Positions 8,507-17,950 are shown, counted from the stretch's first letter. The stretch: DNA of 64,000 bases from Hyphomicrobium sp. (GCF_019744875.1 NZ_JAIETU010000005.1:930001-994000); one strand, 5' to 3'. The notes: a model not told the origin generated them from the letters alone. Numbers and translations are program-made.

Positions 8507-9448
8507 TCAAAACGGGTTCACGTAATTCAGAATAGCCGTCATCCGCAGCATGACGCGGCGGATGACGTGGGTTGCCTGGGCGTGATCGGTAAAGATGGCG
8601 GCCTCGCCGGTGGCGCCGGCAGGCAATCGCTTCGCAAGGTCGTCATCGTCGATCTTGAGCCGCACGACAAACGGAGCGGATTTCACTTCCGATGGTGCGA
8701 CCGCAAAACCGGATGGCTTGAGCTGACCGGTCGAGACCGCCTGCAGCACCGTATCGACTTGGCCGGTGAAAATCCGGCCGGGGTGCAGTTTGAACGTCAG
8801 CTCCACCTTCTGGCCCGGCTCGATGTAGCGCGCATCGATCTGGGCGATTTCCGTTCCGATGATCGTTTCCGACGTGTCTATGAACGCCATCACCGGAGAG
8901 AGCGGCAGGTTCGCGACGCGCGCGCCCTTGCGGAGCGCAATGTTGGTGACGAAGCCGTCGGCCGGTGCGCGCACCACCGTCTTGTCGAGGTTCCATTGCG
9001 CGCCTGAGAGCTGCGCCTTGAGTTGCGCCACTTCCGACTCGCGCTGCTGAACGTCGAAGAGACGCCCCGCATCGTGCGCCTGCAATTGTCCCATCTGCTC
9101 GCGCCGCAACTCAGCGAACTTCAACTGCGCGGTCAATGCGTCGACCTGCGCTTTGAAGGGCGTCTCGTCGATGCGGAACAGAACATCTCCCGCTTTCAGG
9201 GGCCGGTTCGCCTGAACCGGAACCTCGACAACCTCGCCGGCGACGTCTGGCACGATCTGGACGGAATGGCGGGCAACGAGAACCGGCCCTGACGGCGCGC
9301 CCCAACCCATGGGGATGAACAGCGCGATGTTCAGAATGAGCAGCCAGACAAGCGGAGATGCTTTCCAGAAGAGGTTCGACGGCACGATCTCGAGGTGCAT
9401 CAGAAGAAGCAGAACCCCCAGATAGACGAGCAACAGGAAGACCATCAT
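8507..9448 (-). CDS. HlyD-family membrane fusion protein, YiaV-like
   Basis: A 313-residue periplasmic adaptor anchored by two N-terminal membrane segments, followed by a biotinyl/lipoyl-like half (VARHSVQIVPDVAGEVVEV), a short coiled-coil hairpin and a second lipoyl half (VVRAPADGFVTNIAL), then a beta-barrel. The start at 9446-9448 forms ATGATG overlapping the stop of the preceding DUF3302 gene, with AGAGGA about 10 bases upstream. The DUF3302-HlyD pair matches the E. coli yiaW-yiaV arrangement, whose transport role is not firmly established. No outer-membrane channel or transporter gene lies beside it. Confidence 0.85.
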   Translation of the reverse strand: MMVFLLLVYLGVLLLLMHLEIVPSNLFWKASPLVWLLILNIALFIPMGWGAPSGPVLVARHSVQIVPDVAGEVVEVPVQANRPLKAGDVLFRIDETPFKAQVDALTAQLKFAELRREQMGQLQAHDAGRLFDVQQRESEVAQLKAQLSGAQWNLDKTVVRAPADGFVTNIALRKGARVANLPLSPVMAFIDTSETIIGTEIAQIDARYIEPGQKVELTFKLHPGRIFTGQVDTVLQAVSTGQLKPSGFAVAPSEVKSAPFVVRLKIDDDDLAKRLPAGATGEAAIFTDHAQATHVIRRVMLRMTAILNYVNPF

Positions 9449-9690
9449 GGCCCGGGCGTCCTCTGTGCAGGAGCGGGAGCATCGACGAACGCCCAAATCA
9501 AAGCCAACGGCCAAAGGACGAAGCCGCAGATCAGAGTGACCCAGCCCGCAACCTCGACGGCCTCAGCCCATGGATGGTTACGCCGTTTCGCAAAGTGCCC
9601 TGGCGCCATTCCGAGGGCGACAAACACGGCGATCGCGCACACGATGAGGACGACGAGTATGAAGATCGCGAAGTAGTCGATGAAGCCCAT
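9445..9690 (-). CDS. Small inner-membrane protein, DUF3302 (YiaW-like)
   Basis: An 81-residue protein with two membrane spans (about 6-27 and 46-68) joined by a basic loop (HFAKRRNHPWAEAV). It matches the DUF3302 family, whose members sit before an HlyD-type adaptor. Its stop overlaps the adaptor start, implying translational coupling and a joint complex in the inner membrane. Confidence 0.8.
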   Translation of the reverse strand: MGFIDYFAIFILVVLIVCAIAVFVALGMAPGHFAKRRNHPWAEAVEVAGWVTLICGFVLWPLALIWAFVDAPAPAQRTPGP

Positions 9691-9729
9691 GTTTCGCCTC
9701 CATCAGGCAGCCGGCCCGCGCGCGACGCC

Positions 9730-11148
9730 CTACGCCTTGATGACCGCAGGCGGTGTCCAAGACCCGTCTGTGACGGCCGTCTTCGGCCAGTAGGCGCGCA
9801 TGTAAAGCGAGAAATCGCCCTTTGGTGCCGGTAGCCAGTTGGCGCGCTGTACCGGATCGGTTGGTTCGTCGGCTTGAACATGAATGCTCAAAGAGCCGTC
9901 GTCCGCGACCTTCAGGTCCTTGTTCTTCGTCCCGACCGAGAAGCGATTGATTGCGTTGGCGACGAAGAAGTGATGCTCGTTGTAGATCGACAGCGACCAG
10001 AATCCGTTGACCGGCGGCGCACCGTCCTTTGGGAACGTCACGCGGTAGCGGTTGTCGCTGTTGAGACGCGCGCCCGAGACATCGAGGTCCTGGTAGAAAT
10101 ATTTGGTCTCGTCGGGTGAATTGACCAGGATGTTCGACTTCGCAACCGCCGTGCGGGTGAAGTAGTCGGTGCCGAACGCGGATTCGTTCGAGATCGTGCT
10201 CCAGTGGTGCGGCAATTGCTGGCCGTAGTTGCGGAACTGAAACAGCGGCGTAACGAGTTTCTCTTCGGCGTCCTTGGCCGCCTCGATCATCGCCTGCTTC
10301 ATCTTCGGATTGTCTTTGGCCGCGGCGAGCACTGCCGCCACCTGGGCGTAGCGCGCCTCTTCGCCGGGCAGTGGCGGGGCATCAGCCAGCACCGCCGGAA
10401 GTTCGTCGAAGAATTTTTCCGGGAATACCCAACGTGTTTCCACTTCACCCGGAGGGGCACCGGCAATTCTCGGCAGCTTGCTCCACTCCATCCGCTTCAT
10501 GCGTCCGTCGTAGTCGGCCAGCGGATACATCACGATGCCGGTCAGCACGTCCTGGATCGCGCGCTTGTCTTCAGGGGTATCGTCCTGAAAGATGCGAGGG
10601 CCGGCCAGCGCGGTGCGGGTCGAAGCGCGAAAGACCCTGGTGATCCCCTTCGGGACGTCGCCCTGCCAATCGGGACCGGCCAGCAGATAAAAGCCCGGCG
10701 TTGATCCATGCATCTTGCCGAGCTGAACGAAGCTGTCGGTGCGCAGATCGACGATCTGATAGACCCAGAAGCGATCGCCGAAATCCGGCACCTGGATGAC
10801 TACGGGTGAGACATCCAGCGCGAGCAGGCCGAGACCATAGACCACGTCCTGGTTCGGGCAAGCGACGTTGCGTTCTTCCGGATTGACGTAATCCGTGAGC
10901 ATGGTGAGCCCGTTGAGCGGCGCCTCGAGCAACGGCCCGGCGTACCTGAATTCCTTGAATTTCGAAAACGCGAGGCGGCGGTTGTACATGTTGACCAGCG
11001 GCCAGGCCCAGAAGAAGACATCGCGCGCGACATGCGCCGCATAAGCTTCCGTGATCTTCACGCGCGCATCAGGCACGGTCGGCAGAGCTTGCGACCAATT
11101 CGGCGACAGGGGCATTTTTGAAGTGTGGACGGATGTAGCCGATGTCAT
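9730..11148 (-). CDS. DUF1254/DUF1214 domain protein (paralogue 1, no signal peptide)
   Basis: A 472-residue protein with an N-terminal DUF1254 region (DYVNPEERNVACPNQDVVYGLGLLALD about 87-113; FWVYQIVDLRTDSF) and a C-terminal DUF1214 beta-sandwich (TFPKDGAPPVNGFWSLSIYNEHHFF, then WLPAPKGDFSLYMRAYWP near the end). Unlike its two neighbours it has no clear signal peptide. The family has no reaction that I can name with confidence. It shares the cluster with two paralogues, a secreted HAD hydrolase and an arylsulfatase. Confidence 0.85.
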   Translation of the reverse strand: MTSATSVHTSKMPLSPNWSQALPTVPDARVKITEAYAAHVARDVFFWAWPLVNMYNRRLAFSKFKEFRYAGPLLEAPLNGLTMLTDYVNPEERNVACPNQDVVYGLGLLALDVSPVVIQVPDFGDRFWVYQIVDLRTDSFVQLGKMHGSTPGFYLLAGPDWQGDVPKGITRVFRASTRTALAGPRIFQDDTPEDKRAIQDVLTGIVMYPLADYDGRMKRMEWSKLPRIAGAPPGEVETRWVFPEKFFDELPAVLADAPPLPGEEARYAQVAAVLAAAKDNPKMKQAMIEAAKDAEEKLVTPLFQFRNYGQQLPHHWSTISNESAFGTDYFTRTAVAKSNILVNSPDETKYFYQDLDVSGARLNSDNRYRVTFPKDGAPPVNGFWSLSIYNEHHFFVANAINRFSVGTKNKDLKVADDGSLSIHVQADEPTDPVQRANWLPAPKGDFSLYMRAYWPKTAVTDGSWTPPAVIKA

Positions 11149-11205
11149 GTGGCGGGCTCCTACACGGAATAAAGTGCGCGTTCTCGTAGTTCGACTTTTG
11201 CAACG

Positions 11206-11707
11206 TCAAGACGCTGAGGACAGGGCATCGAGATCACGCCGCACGCCGGCGAGCGCGAACATCATTCCCGCGAAGTAAATTCCGATGAAGAACGCTTGGC
11301 CGACCAGCCAGGCGTTCTTTCCGTCGGCAACCGGCGAGTAGTAGAAGCTCGGCCAGATCGCATCGAACACGAAGTAGCCGGGGTACCCGACGGCAAACAC
11401 GCCGAGCAGTCCGCTGATGCAGAGCCAAAGCGGCAGGTCGCCGAGATCGTTGTCGGTGCTCGGCGAGACGCGCGCTGCGGTGATGAGCGTGAGACCTATT
11501 GCGGCCATCCCGAGCCCTCCCGCCTGGACGGCCGCGACCGAGAGCGTCCACGGACACGCCCACCAAAGCGAAATGTTCTGCATGAACAGCTCGCCCGTAG
11601 GCCAGCGGGCGCCGACGCAGTAGTGCGCGATGATCCCGAAGGTCAGAAAAAGCGCCGAAGATAAAAAGGCCAAGACCCCACTTTGCGAAGCGCGCACCCA
11701 GTGCCAT
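11206..11707 (-). CDS. Four-helix membrane protein, apparent N-terminal frameshift
   Basis: The C-terminal ~150 residues, with about four hydrophobic segments, read in the frame open from 11697. The only good ribosome site (GAGGAGGA) stands just before ATG 11705-11707, in another frame (MALGARFAKWGLGLFIFG). Removing one base from either of two 5-base A/T runs (11647-11651 or 11663-11667) joins the two frames into a normal membrane-protein start. I therefore read it as one gene of about 165 residues with a single-base indel, real or from sequencing. A GTG at 11695-11697 could still start a shortened form. Family unknown; it sits between two DUF1254 genes. Confidence 0.6.
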
Positions 11708-11724
11708 GGCGTCCTCCTCTCGCA

Positions 11725-13029
11725 TCAGCGTTTGACAAGGGGTGGCGGGTAGTACGTGCCGTTCGCCACGCCCTCCGTCGGCCGGTAGAAGCGGAACGTG
11801 AGGCGATACTTCTGTCCCTTCGGTGTCGGCAGCCAGTTCGCGTCGGGCACATCGGCCGGCTTCTGATCGGCGAAGTAGAGCGTGAGCGATCCGTCCGGGC
11901 CGTATTGCACGCCCGAGTGATTGTTGATCAGAAAGCGATGGAGTGGGTTGGGAAGGACGCGGAAGCGGTGACTGTCGACGGCGATCACCGACCAGAAAAA
12001 CGTGGCGTACTGCGCAGGCAGGCCATCCTTCGGGAACGTCAAAGTGTAGACGTTGTCACTCTGGAGTTCGGCCCCGGCCTCATCCAGGCTGCCACGATAG
12101 TAGAGCACTTCCGGCTTGATGTTTGCCCAGATGCCGCCGTTGTTCACCATCGTCCGCGCGAGATAGTCGAGACCGTACTCTCCGACCACGCCGGGGCGCG
12201 CCCAGCCGTTTTGCACCGTGCCGTGCCCAATGCGTGCGCTGGCCTTGCCGATATCGCCGAAGGCGCGGCTGCGGATCACCTTGTCGACACGCGCGCGCTC
12301 TTCCGGATCTTTGACGGCGCGTCCGATCGCGTGAGCCTTGTCGCCAAGCCCCTCTAGCCCGACGCTGAGATCTGGTTCGCCGTCGAGCGCGACATCGGCA
12401 GCCTCGAAGGCCTCGACGCCCGGAAGGTGCTCGAGTTCGAAAATCGGAGTCGCCGGGATGTCCGGCAGCTTCGGTGTGCCAGTTGCCTGAAACTTGAATT
12501 GATGCTGCAGCTCGATGGCCCGTTCGGGATCCGAGCCGAGTTCGACCCGCGCAAGAACTCGCGAGTACTTCACCGGCAGGTCGATGCGCGTGGCGCCGTC
12601 CGGAATATCAACTTTCGCGCCCCTCATGCACATGGCGAACTCACCGAAGGGCCGCTTGGGAAAGAGGCGCTCGTTGATGTTCGCAATCGTTTCACCCCAG
12701 CCGTTGAGGAAGTGGACGGTGTAATAGCGGCCTTCGACCTTCGGCACGCTCACGATCGTGCAACTGCTTTCGTCGACCGCGACCCACGCCTCCGAGTACG
12801 CCACATCGAGATTGGGATTGGGCCAATCCACTTCTCCGGGCTTGCGATGCACCAGCTCGTTCCATTTGAATCCATCCTTGAAGTCGAGCTGCTGCTGGCG
12901 CGTGATCAGCAATCTGCCGAGCAGATAAATGTACGCGTCGCTGATCTCCTGATCGGAATAGCTGGGCGCTTGCGCGAACCCGGGGCCTGCCAGCGTCAGC
13001 GTAAGGAGAAAAGCCAGAATTCTCTTCAT
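11725..13029 (-). CDS. Secreted DUF1254/DUF1214 protein (paralogue 2)
   Basis: A 434-residue protein with a signal peptide (MKRILAFLLTLTLAGPGFAQA). The start at 13027-13029 is supported by a GGAGGAAGG ribosome site. The DUF1254 part has DWPNPNLDVAYSEAWVAVD; the DUF1214 part has LTFPKDGLPAQYATFFWSVIAVDSHRF and the WLPTPKGQKYRLTFRFYRP ending. It is shorter than paralogue 3 but keeps the same order. Likely periplasmic. Function unknown; the repeated fold and shared operon suggest related substrates or a hetero-complex. Confidence 0.87.
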   Translation of the reverse strand: MKRILAFLLTLTLAGPGFAQAPSYSDQEISDAYIYLLGRLLITRQQQLDFKDGFKWNELVHRKPGEVDWPNPNLDVAYSEAWVAVDESSCTIVSVPKVEGRYYTVHFLNGWGETIANINERLFPKRPFGEFAMCMRGAKVDIPDGATRIDLPVKYSRVLARVELGSDPERAIELQHQFKFQATGTPKLPDIPATPIFELEHLPGVEAFEAADVALDGEPDLSVGLEGLGDKAHAIGRAVKDPEERARVDKVIRSRAFGDIGKASARIGHGTVQNGWARPGVVGEYGLDYLARTMVNNGGIWANIKPEVLYYRGSLDEAGAELQSDNVYTLTFPKDGLPAQYATFFWSVIAVDSHRFRVLPNPLHRFLINNHSGVQYGPDGSLTLYFADQKPADVPDANWLPTPKGQKYRLTFRFYRPTEGVANGTYYPPPLVKR

Positions 13030-13043
13030 CTCGTTCCTTCCTC

Positions 13044-14492
13044 CTATTGCACGGCACTCTTGGTCTCGACGATTTTTACGGCCGGCGGGTTCCACCTCCC
13101 CGTCAGCGCATCAGACTTCGGTCCATAAAGGCGCATGGTGAGGTTGAACGCCCCCTTGGGCGCGGGCAGCCAATTTGCTTCCTTGTCGGGGCCAGGGTTC
13201 TCGTTCTGGAAGTACAGATCGAGAGATCCGTCCGGGTTGGCTTTGAATGGCATCCAGCTCGACACGGCGAAGCGGTTCAGGGCATTCGCGGTCTGGAAGC
13301 CTTCCTGATCGTAGAGGGTGATCGACCAGAACGCCTCGACGGGCGGCAGGGCTGCTTTGTCAAACGTAAGTTTGTACTTGTTGGAGCCATCGAGGGGCTT
13401 GCCCGTGTCGTCGGCGAGGTTCAGCGGATAGATTGCGTCCTCGGGCAGGTTGGCGCCGAGGCCGACTTGCGCGACGATCGCGCGCTTCAAATAGTAGTTG
13501 CCGTAGACCCCCATCGTATCGGTATTCATCGACCAGCCGTTGGCCACGCGGGCAAGGGTTGCGACCTTCCATTCCATAAGTTTCTGCGCATCGGCGGGCG
13601 CGCTCTCGATCGCCTTTTTCACGGCGGGCTCGAGGTCGGCGAGGGCGAAACTCGTACCGGGCACTAGCCCGATGCGCCGCATGCGGGCGACGATCGGCTG
13701 GTCTGTGATGTGCGGGGGATGACGCTTCATGAGTTCGGCAGCGTACGCGAAGTATGCGGCGGCCGGCATGGCGTCGACCTGCGTCTTCGGAGGCGTTTTC
13801 ATGTCGACCGAGGCGTCGAGCTTGGTCGACACCGGCGTAGGGGTCTTGCCCCATTCGGAGAGCGGCGTGATCCCATAACCAGCCTGGATTTTGTGAACGG
13901 CCTCATAGTCTGCCGGACCATCGGTTTTCGTGCGGCCGATCACCCAGACATATGGTGTCGGCGCGTCGATGCGCTGCACGCCGCTCGGCAGCTCCGCTCC
14001 GGATGTCCAACCCGGCGGGGCCAGCAGGAAATTCGCGGCCTTAGTGCCCGTCGTGCGCGATCCGGGAGACGCGAATACATCGGACCACATGTCGAGCATG
14101 GGAAGGAGATAGAAGCGGCCTGCCGTGTCCGGTGCCGAAACGATGACGGGGCCGGATGTCAAGTCGAGCCAGCCGCTCGAATAGAGCGTGTCGAAGTTGG
14201 GGCGCACGACCGCCCGCGCGTCGGCGGAGGGGAAGGCCTTCACGTTCACGAACGTGTTCATCGGGCCGCCGAATTCGGTTTTTCCCGCCTCCATGTTGGT
14301 GAGCTGGCGGCGCGTCACGTCCATGGTGACGAGCGGATAGAAGTACACGTATGCATCGACGGCGATGGCGTGGGCCGCCTCGGGCGTCATGTCCTCGGCG
14401 CGCGGCGCCGACGTTATCGGGAGGACCGCAAGGCTTAGTGCGGAAATGAGTGCGGCGCCCTGCCTGCCCGTTACGCGCACGTTCGCTTTCAT
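13044..14492 (-). CDS. Secreted DUF1254/DUF1214 protein (paralogue 3)
   Basis: A 482-residue exported protein with a signal sequence ending near APRAED (about residue 33). The start at 14490-14492 follows GAGGAG; the open frame upstream overlaps the HAD gene and is not coding. It has the full-length DUF1254 (VDAYVYFYPLVTMDVTRRQ; VRPNFDTLYSSGWLDL) and DUF1214 (FWSITLYDQEGFQTANALNRFAV; NWLPAPKGAFNLTMRLYGP) domains. Spacing of 11 bp from the HAD gene and 14 bp to paralogue 2 indicates one transcript. Confidence 0.88.
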   Translation of the reverse strand: MKANVRVTGRQGAALISALSLAVLPITSAPRAEDMTPEAAHAIAVDAYVYFYPLVTMDVTRRQLTNMEAGKTEFGGPMNTFVNVKAFPSADARAVVRPNFDTLYSSGWLDLTSGPVIVSAPDTAGRFYLLPMLDMWSDVFASPGSRTTGTKAANFLLAPPGWTSGAELPSGVQRIDAPTPYVWVIGRTKTDGPADYEAVHKIQAGYGITPLSEWGKTPTPVSTKLDASVDMKTPPKTQVDAMPAAAYFAYAAELMKRHPPHITDQPIVARMRRIGLVPGTSFALADLEPAVKKAIESAPADAQKLMEWKVATLARVANGWSMNTDTMGVYGNYYLKRAIVAQVGLGANLPEDAIYPLNLADDTGKPLDGSNKYKLTFDKAALPPVEAFWSITLYDQEGFQTANALNRFAVSSWMPFKANPDGSLDLYFQNENPGPDKEANWLPAPKGAFNLTMRLYGPKSDALTGRWNPPAVKIVETKSAVQ

Positions 14493-14503
14493 GATCGAAC
14501 TCC

Positions 14504-15502
14504 TCAGTTTTGCGAAAAAACCGCGTTCCAGTCCTGCTTCATGTCGACGACGGTCCAGCCCTTGGCGGCGGCCTCGTCGAGCCCCTTGTCGAGCATGCCG
14601 ATATGAGACGTGCGGTCGTACGCCCACTCCCGCTCGGCATCGGTGTGGTGCACGTAGAGGCAGAGGCGCGCGCCGGGGGCACTGCAGGTCCATTGCAGCA
14701 TCTGCAGGTCGCCGTCGGAGTTGCCGAACGCGGCAATGGGGCGGCGGCCGATGTGGCGCTGGATTCCGACGGGCTTGCCCGCCTTGTCGTCGTTGAGCAC
14801 GAGCTCCGGGAGCTTGACGATGACTGGGCCGGTCTCGCGCATTTCGAGCTTGAGGCCGCCCGTTGACCCGACGACCTGCTCTGGCGGGATGCCGTACACG
14901 CGTTCCGTCCAGGGACGCATGAACTCGATGCCGCCGCCGGAGACGATGTAGGTCTTGAACCGGTTCGCCCGCAGGTAGGCCAGCAGTTCCAGCATCGGCT
15001 GATACACCATCTCGGTGTAGAGGCGGCCGCTCTTCGGGTGCTTGGCCGTGCCGATCCAATCGCTGACCGTGGCTGCGAACTCATCCGTCGTCATGCCGGC
15101 GTGTGTGGCCGCCATCAGCGCGGCGATACCGGCTTCGCCGCTTGCCGCAACGCCCTTGAGATCGCCCTTAAGAAGGGACGCGAACGGTTCCTTCGTCTCC
15201 CAGTCCGGATGCTGCGGCGCGAGCGCCTTGACGCGGGCGACAAGAAACTCGACCTGAAAATAGACGGGCTGCTCGGCCCACAGCGTGCCGTCGTTGTCAA
15301 AGACGGCAACGCGCTCGGCCGGTGCGACGAAGTCTTTGCCACTCTCATTGGTGACGCGCGCCACGAAGTTGACGATTGCATCCTTTGCCGGCGAGGCGTT
15401 CCACGACGGCAATGGGTCCGCTTGTGCGCACGCGGCATCGTGCGCGCCGAGCCCGGCCGATGCGACCGCGAAGGCGATGACAATCACGCGAACGAGATGC
15501 AT
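14504..15502 (-). CDS. Secreted HAD-superfamily hydrolase
   Basis: A 332-residue haloacid-dehalogenase-fold protein with a cleavable signal peptide (about 1-26, AACAQA). Motif I is VFDNDGTLW (nucleophile D in DxDGT), motif II TYIVSGGG, and motif IV AFGNSDGDLQML. It resembles phosphoserine-phosphatase-like members. Export makes a periplasmic phosphatase likely. It precedes the DUF1254 pair in the same operon, so it may process a phosphorylated compound for or from those proteins. The substrate is unknown. Confidence 0.85.
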   Translation of the reverse strand: MHLVRVIVIAFAVASAGLGAHDAACAQADPLPSWNASPAKDAIVNFVARVTNESGKDFVAPAERVAVFDNDGTLWAEQPVYFQVEFLVARVKALAPQHPDWETKEPFASLLKGDLKGVAASGEAGIAALMAATHAGMTTDEFAATVSDWIGTAKHPKSGRLYTEMVYQPMLELLAYLRANRFKTYIVSGGGIEFMRPWTERVYGIPPEQVVGSTGGLKLEMRETGPVIVKLPELVLNDDKAGKPVGIQRHIGRRPIAAFGNSDGDLQMLQWTCSAPGARLCLYVHHTDAEREWAYDRTSHIGMLDKGLDEAAAKGWTVVDMKQDWNAVFSQN

Positions 15503-15511
15503 CTCAATTGC

Positions 15512-15865
15512 TCACTGTTGCGGTGCTTCAATCTGACGTTGCCGGACTTCGGCCAAATCGCGTTCGAGGAAATAGTTGAGAAGCGTGCGGATAGCGGCGA
15601 TCAGCCCGAGCCGCGCGACCGACTCCCAGTCGGTCGTGACCGATGTCTCGACGATGTCGGCGGCGAGCTGAAAGGTCAGGCCGGCGACCAGCCAACGCGA
15701 ATAACGGATCCAGATGTCGCGTTGCTCGTGTCCGCCTGCCCCCGTGGCCAAGGCCTTCGCAATCGCCACTGCGGCTTCGATCGTCCCAAAGCAGATGACG
15801 ATGAGCGCGATGAAGTCGATGGCCGCGATGGCATGGCGTGTAAGCGGTTCGAGAGCCTCGATCAT
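15512..15865 (-). CDS. DUF1622 membrane protein
   Basis: A 117-residue protein with two or three hydrophobic segments (FIALIVICFGTIEAAVAIAKAL; WLVAGLTFQLAADIVETSV) and the conserved C-terminus RLGLIAAIRTLLNYFLERDL typical of DUF1622. I chose the ATG at 15863-15865, where the conserved part begins. It ends 9 bp before the secreted HAD gene and is probably co-transcribed with it. Function unknown. Confidence 0.82.
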   Translation of the reverse strand: MIEALEPLTRHAIAAIDFIALIVICFGTIEAAVAIAKALATGAGGHEQRDIWIRYSRWLVAGLTFQLAADIVETSVTTDWESVARLGLIAAIRTLLNYFLERDLAEVRQRQIEAPQQ

Positions 15866-16107
15866 GGACGCGCTCCCGCGGTCCGGGCGAAGTGCTCGCG
15901 ACAGTGATTGCAGTCGTTTTCGCGAGCGAAGCGGGCATCGAGCGCAACGCAATCTGTCCGGCCCACTCGCCGAAAAAGCGACACCCGGCCTGGACTTGAG
16001 GGGATAGCGGGCAATCCGTCCACAACATGCGACCGCGTTGCTCTTGGCCGCGAAGCGGCCCTGTGTAACCTTGAATGAACGATGTGCTTTGTTGGGGGGG
16101 CTGCCTC

Positions 16108-16326
16108 ATGCCTTTCGATGCATTGCCTGACGGCGAGGAGCCGCAGGGGCCGGTGTGTGCGGCTTGCAAGTCGCCGATCCGGAAACACGAGCGCTCGCGC
16201 CGCGTTCATTTCGACACCGACCCGCATGGCTTTGGCGGCCTCACGGGCGACTACCACGAGAGGTGCAGCAAGCCGATGGAGCAGCTTGCGCACGTCGTAA
16301 ATCTCAATTGGTTCGGAAAATTCTAA
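16108..16326 (+). CDS. Small zinc-ribbon-like protein
   Basis: A 72-residue protein in an otherwise leftward cluster. It has CAACKSPI near the N-terminus and HERC later, a possible four-ligand zinc site (two Cys, then His/Cys), followed by an acidic/aromatic tail. I prefer ATG 16108, behind a run of seven G that could serve as ribosome site. ATG 16075 would add 11 residues. Family not recognised. A strong hairpin follows it. Confidence 0.5.
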   Translation: MPFDALPDGEEPQGPVCAACKSPIRKHERSRRVHFDTDPHGFGGLTGDYHERCSKPMEQLAHVVNLNWFGKF

Positions 16327-16353
16327 CCAACGCATGTTCGGCCCATCTTGATC

Positions 16354-16383
16354 GAGGGGCGGCGAGCACACTCGCCGCCCCTC
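16354..16383. terminator. Strong hairpin between convergent genes
   Basis: A perfect 13-bp stem (GAGGGGCGGCGAG and complement) with a CACA loop lies between the small rightward gene ending at 16326 and the leftward sulfatase ending at 16388. There is no good T-run on either side, but the position between convergent stops suits a shared terminator. Confidence 0.65.
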
Positions 16384-16387
16384 TGGC

Positions 16388-17950
16388 TTATTGGCCGCTC
16401 GTCGAGGCGTCCGCCATGGCGCTCAAAGCGTCGTCGATGGTGAAGCTGTTGGGCTTCTGGATCGCCGGGAACTCCTTGAACGTCTCGGCGAACTTTCCAG
16501 CGATCGTCTGGGACGCCATGATCATGTAGCCCTTGCGCATGTACCAATCCCAATAGGTATTCGAGGTAACATCCGCGAACTCATAAGGATCGGTGCGTAG
16601 GTTGAAGAGCTTCGGCACGCGCAACCGCGTGAACGGCTCTGCCCAGACCTGCAGCGTCCCCTTGCAGCGCTGCTCCATGAACGTCATTTTCCAGTTGTCG
16701 AAACGGATCGCCAAAACGTCGCCGTCATCGCTGATATAGACGAACAGATTGCGCGGGCTCTCCTTGGACTTGCCGGTGAGGTAGGAGAGCAGGCTGAACC
16801 CGTCGATGTGGTTCTTGTAGGTTCGTCCGATCGCCTTGTAGCCCTTCTTCAACTGGTCGACGACGTCCAACGCGCCAGCCATTTCGAGGAACGTCGGCAT
16901 CCAGTCGTGATGCTGCACGATCCCGTTGGCGATTGAGCCGGCCTCGATCTTGCCAGGCCAGCGCACCAACTGCGGCACGCGGAAGGCGCCCTCCCAGTTG
17001 GTGTTCTTTTCGCTACGGAACGGCGTCATGCCGCCGTCCGGCCAGGTGTTGCGGTGCGGACCGTTGTCGGTCGAGTACACGACCATCGTGTCCTCGGCGA
17101 TGCCAAGCTCGTCGAGCAGATCGAGCATTTCGCCGACGTTTCGGTCGTGGTCGATCATTGTGTCGTGATACGCCGACTGCCAGCGTCCGGCCTGGCCGCG
17201 ACTTTTCGGCTTCGTGTGCGTCCAGGCATGCATGTGCGTGGTGTTGAGCCAGACGAAGAACGGCGCGCCGTCCTTGTTCTGCCGCTTGATGAAATCCGTG
17301 GCGGCGGCGACGAATTCGTCGTCGCATGTCTCCATCCGCTTTCTATTGAGCGGACCGGTATCCTCGATCTTCTGCTTGCCGACCCGGCCCCACCGCGGCA
17401 TCTCGGTCGGATCGTCCTTGTCGGTCGCCCATGAATGAATGACGCCGCGCGGCCCGAGGCTCTTTTTGAAGCCCGGGAAGTCCTTTTCGGACGGATAGTC
17501 GTATTCCTCGGGATCTTCCTCGGCGTTGAGGTGGTAGAGGTTGCCGAAGAACTCGTCGAAGCCGTGGTTGGTCGGCAGCATATGGTTGAGATCGCCGAGA
17601 TGGTTCTTGCCGAATTGCCCCGTCGCGTAGCCCTGCTCCTTCAGCAACGCCGCGATCGTGACGATCTTCTCGTTCATGCCGACCGGCGCGCCGGGAAGCC
17701 CGACTTTCGATAGGCCGGTCCGGAAAACGCTTTGTCCTGTAATGAAGGATGAGCGGCCGGCGGTGCAGGATTGTTCGCCATAGCTGTCCGTGAACAGCAG
17801 GCCTTCCTTGGCGATGCGATCGATGTTGGGCGTTTGATAGCCCATCAGCCCGTGAGTGTAGCAACTCAGGTTCGATTGCCCGATATCGTCGCCCCAGATG
17901 ACGAGGATGTTCGGCTTTGCCGACTTTCCGTTCTTCGCTGCTTTGGCCAT
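16388..17950 (-). CDS. Arylsulfatase (type I, formylglycine-dependent)
   Basis: A 520-residue sulfatase of the alkaline phosphatase superfamily. The N-terminal metal ligands are WGDDIG (D21, D22). The modification motif is SCTAGRSS with the target Cys at about 62 and Arg at 66 (C-x-A-x-R), and TDNGPH lies mid-protein. No signal peptide is seen, so it may act in the cytoplasm or leave by another route. I prefer the start at 17948-17950, which places GGAG seven bases upstream; ATG 17954-17956 is too close to it. Activation needs a formylglycine-generating enzyme, which is encoded at 19559-20554 in the same cluster. Confidence 0.92.
   Translation of the reverse strand: MAKAAKNGKSAKPNILVIWGDDIGQSNLSCYTHGLMGYQTPNIDRIAKEGLLFTDSYGEQSCTAGRSSFITGQSVFRTGLSKVGLPGAPVGMNEKIVTIAALLKEQGYATGQFGKNHLGDLNHMLPTNHGFDEFFGNLYHLNAEEDPEEYDYPSEKDFPGFKKSLGPRGVIHSWATDKDDPTEMPRWGRVGKQKIEDTGPLNRKRMETCDDEFVAAATDFIKRQNKDGAPFFVWLNTTHMHAWTHTKPKSRGQAGRWQSAYHDTMIDHDRNVGEMLDLLDELGIAEDTMVVYSTDNGPHRNTWPDGGMTPFRSEKNTNWEGAFRVPQLVRWPGKIEAGSIANGIVQHHDWMPTFLEMAGALDVVDQLKKGYKAIGRTYKNHIDGFSLLSYLTGKSKESPRNLFVYISDDGDVLAIRFDNWKMTFMEQRCKGTLQVWAEPFTRLRVPKLFNLRTDPYEFADVTSNTYWDWYMRKGYMIMASQTIAGKFAETFKEFPAIQKPNSFTIDDALSAMADASTSGQ

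Noticed and set aside
14493-15059. N-terminal extension of DUF1254 paralogue 3
   Set aside because: It overlaps the HAD gene out of frame, while ATG 14490-14492 has a strong ribosome site and starts a signal peptide.
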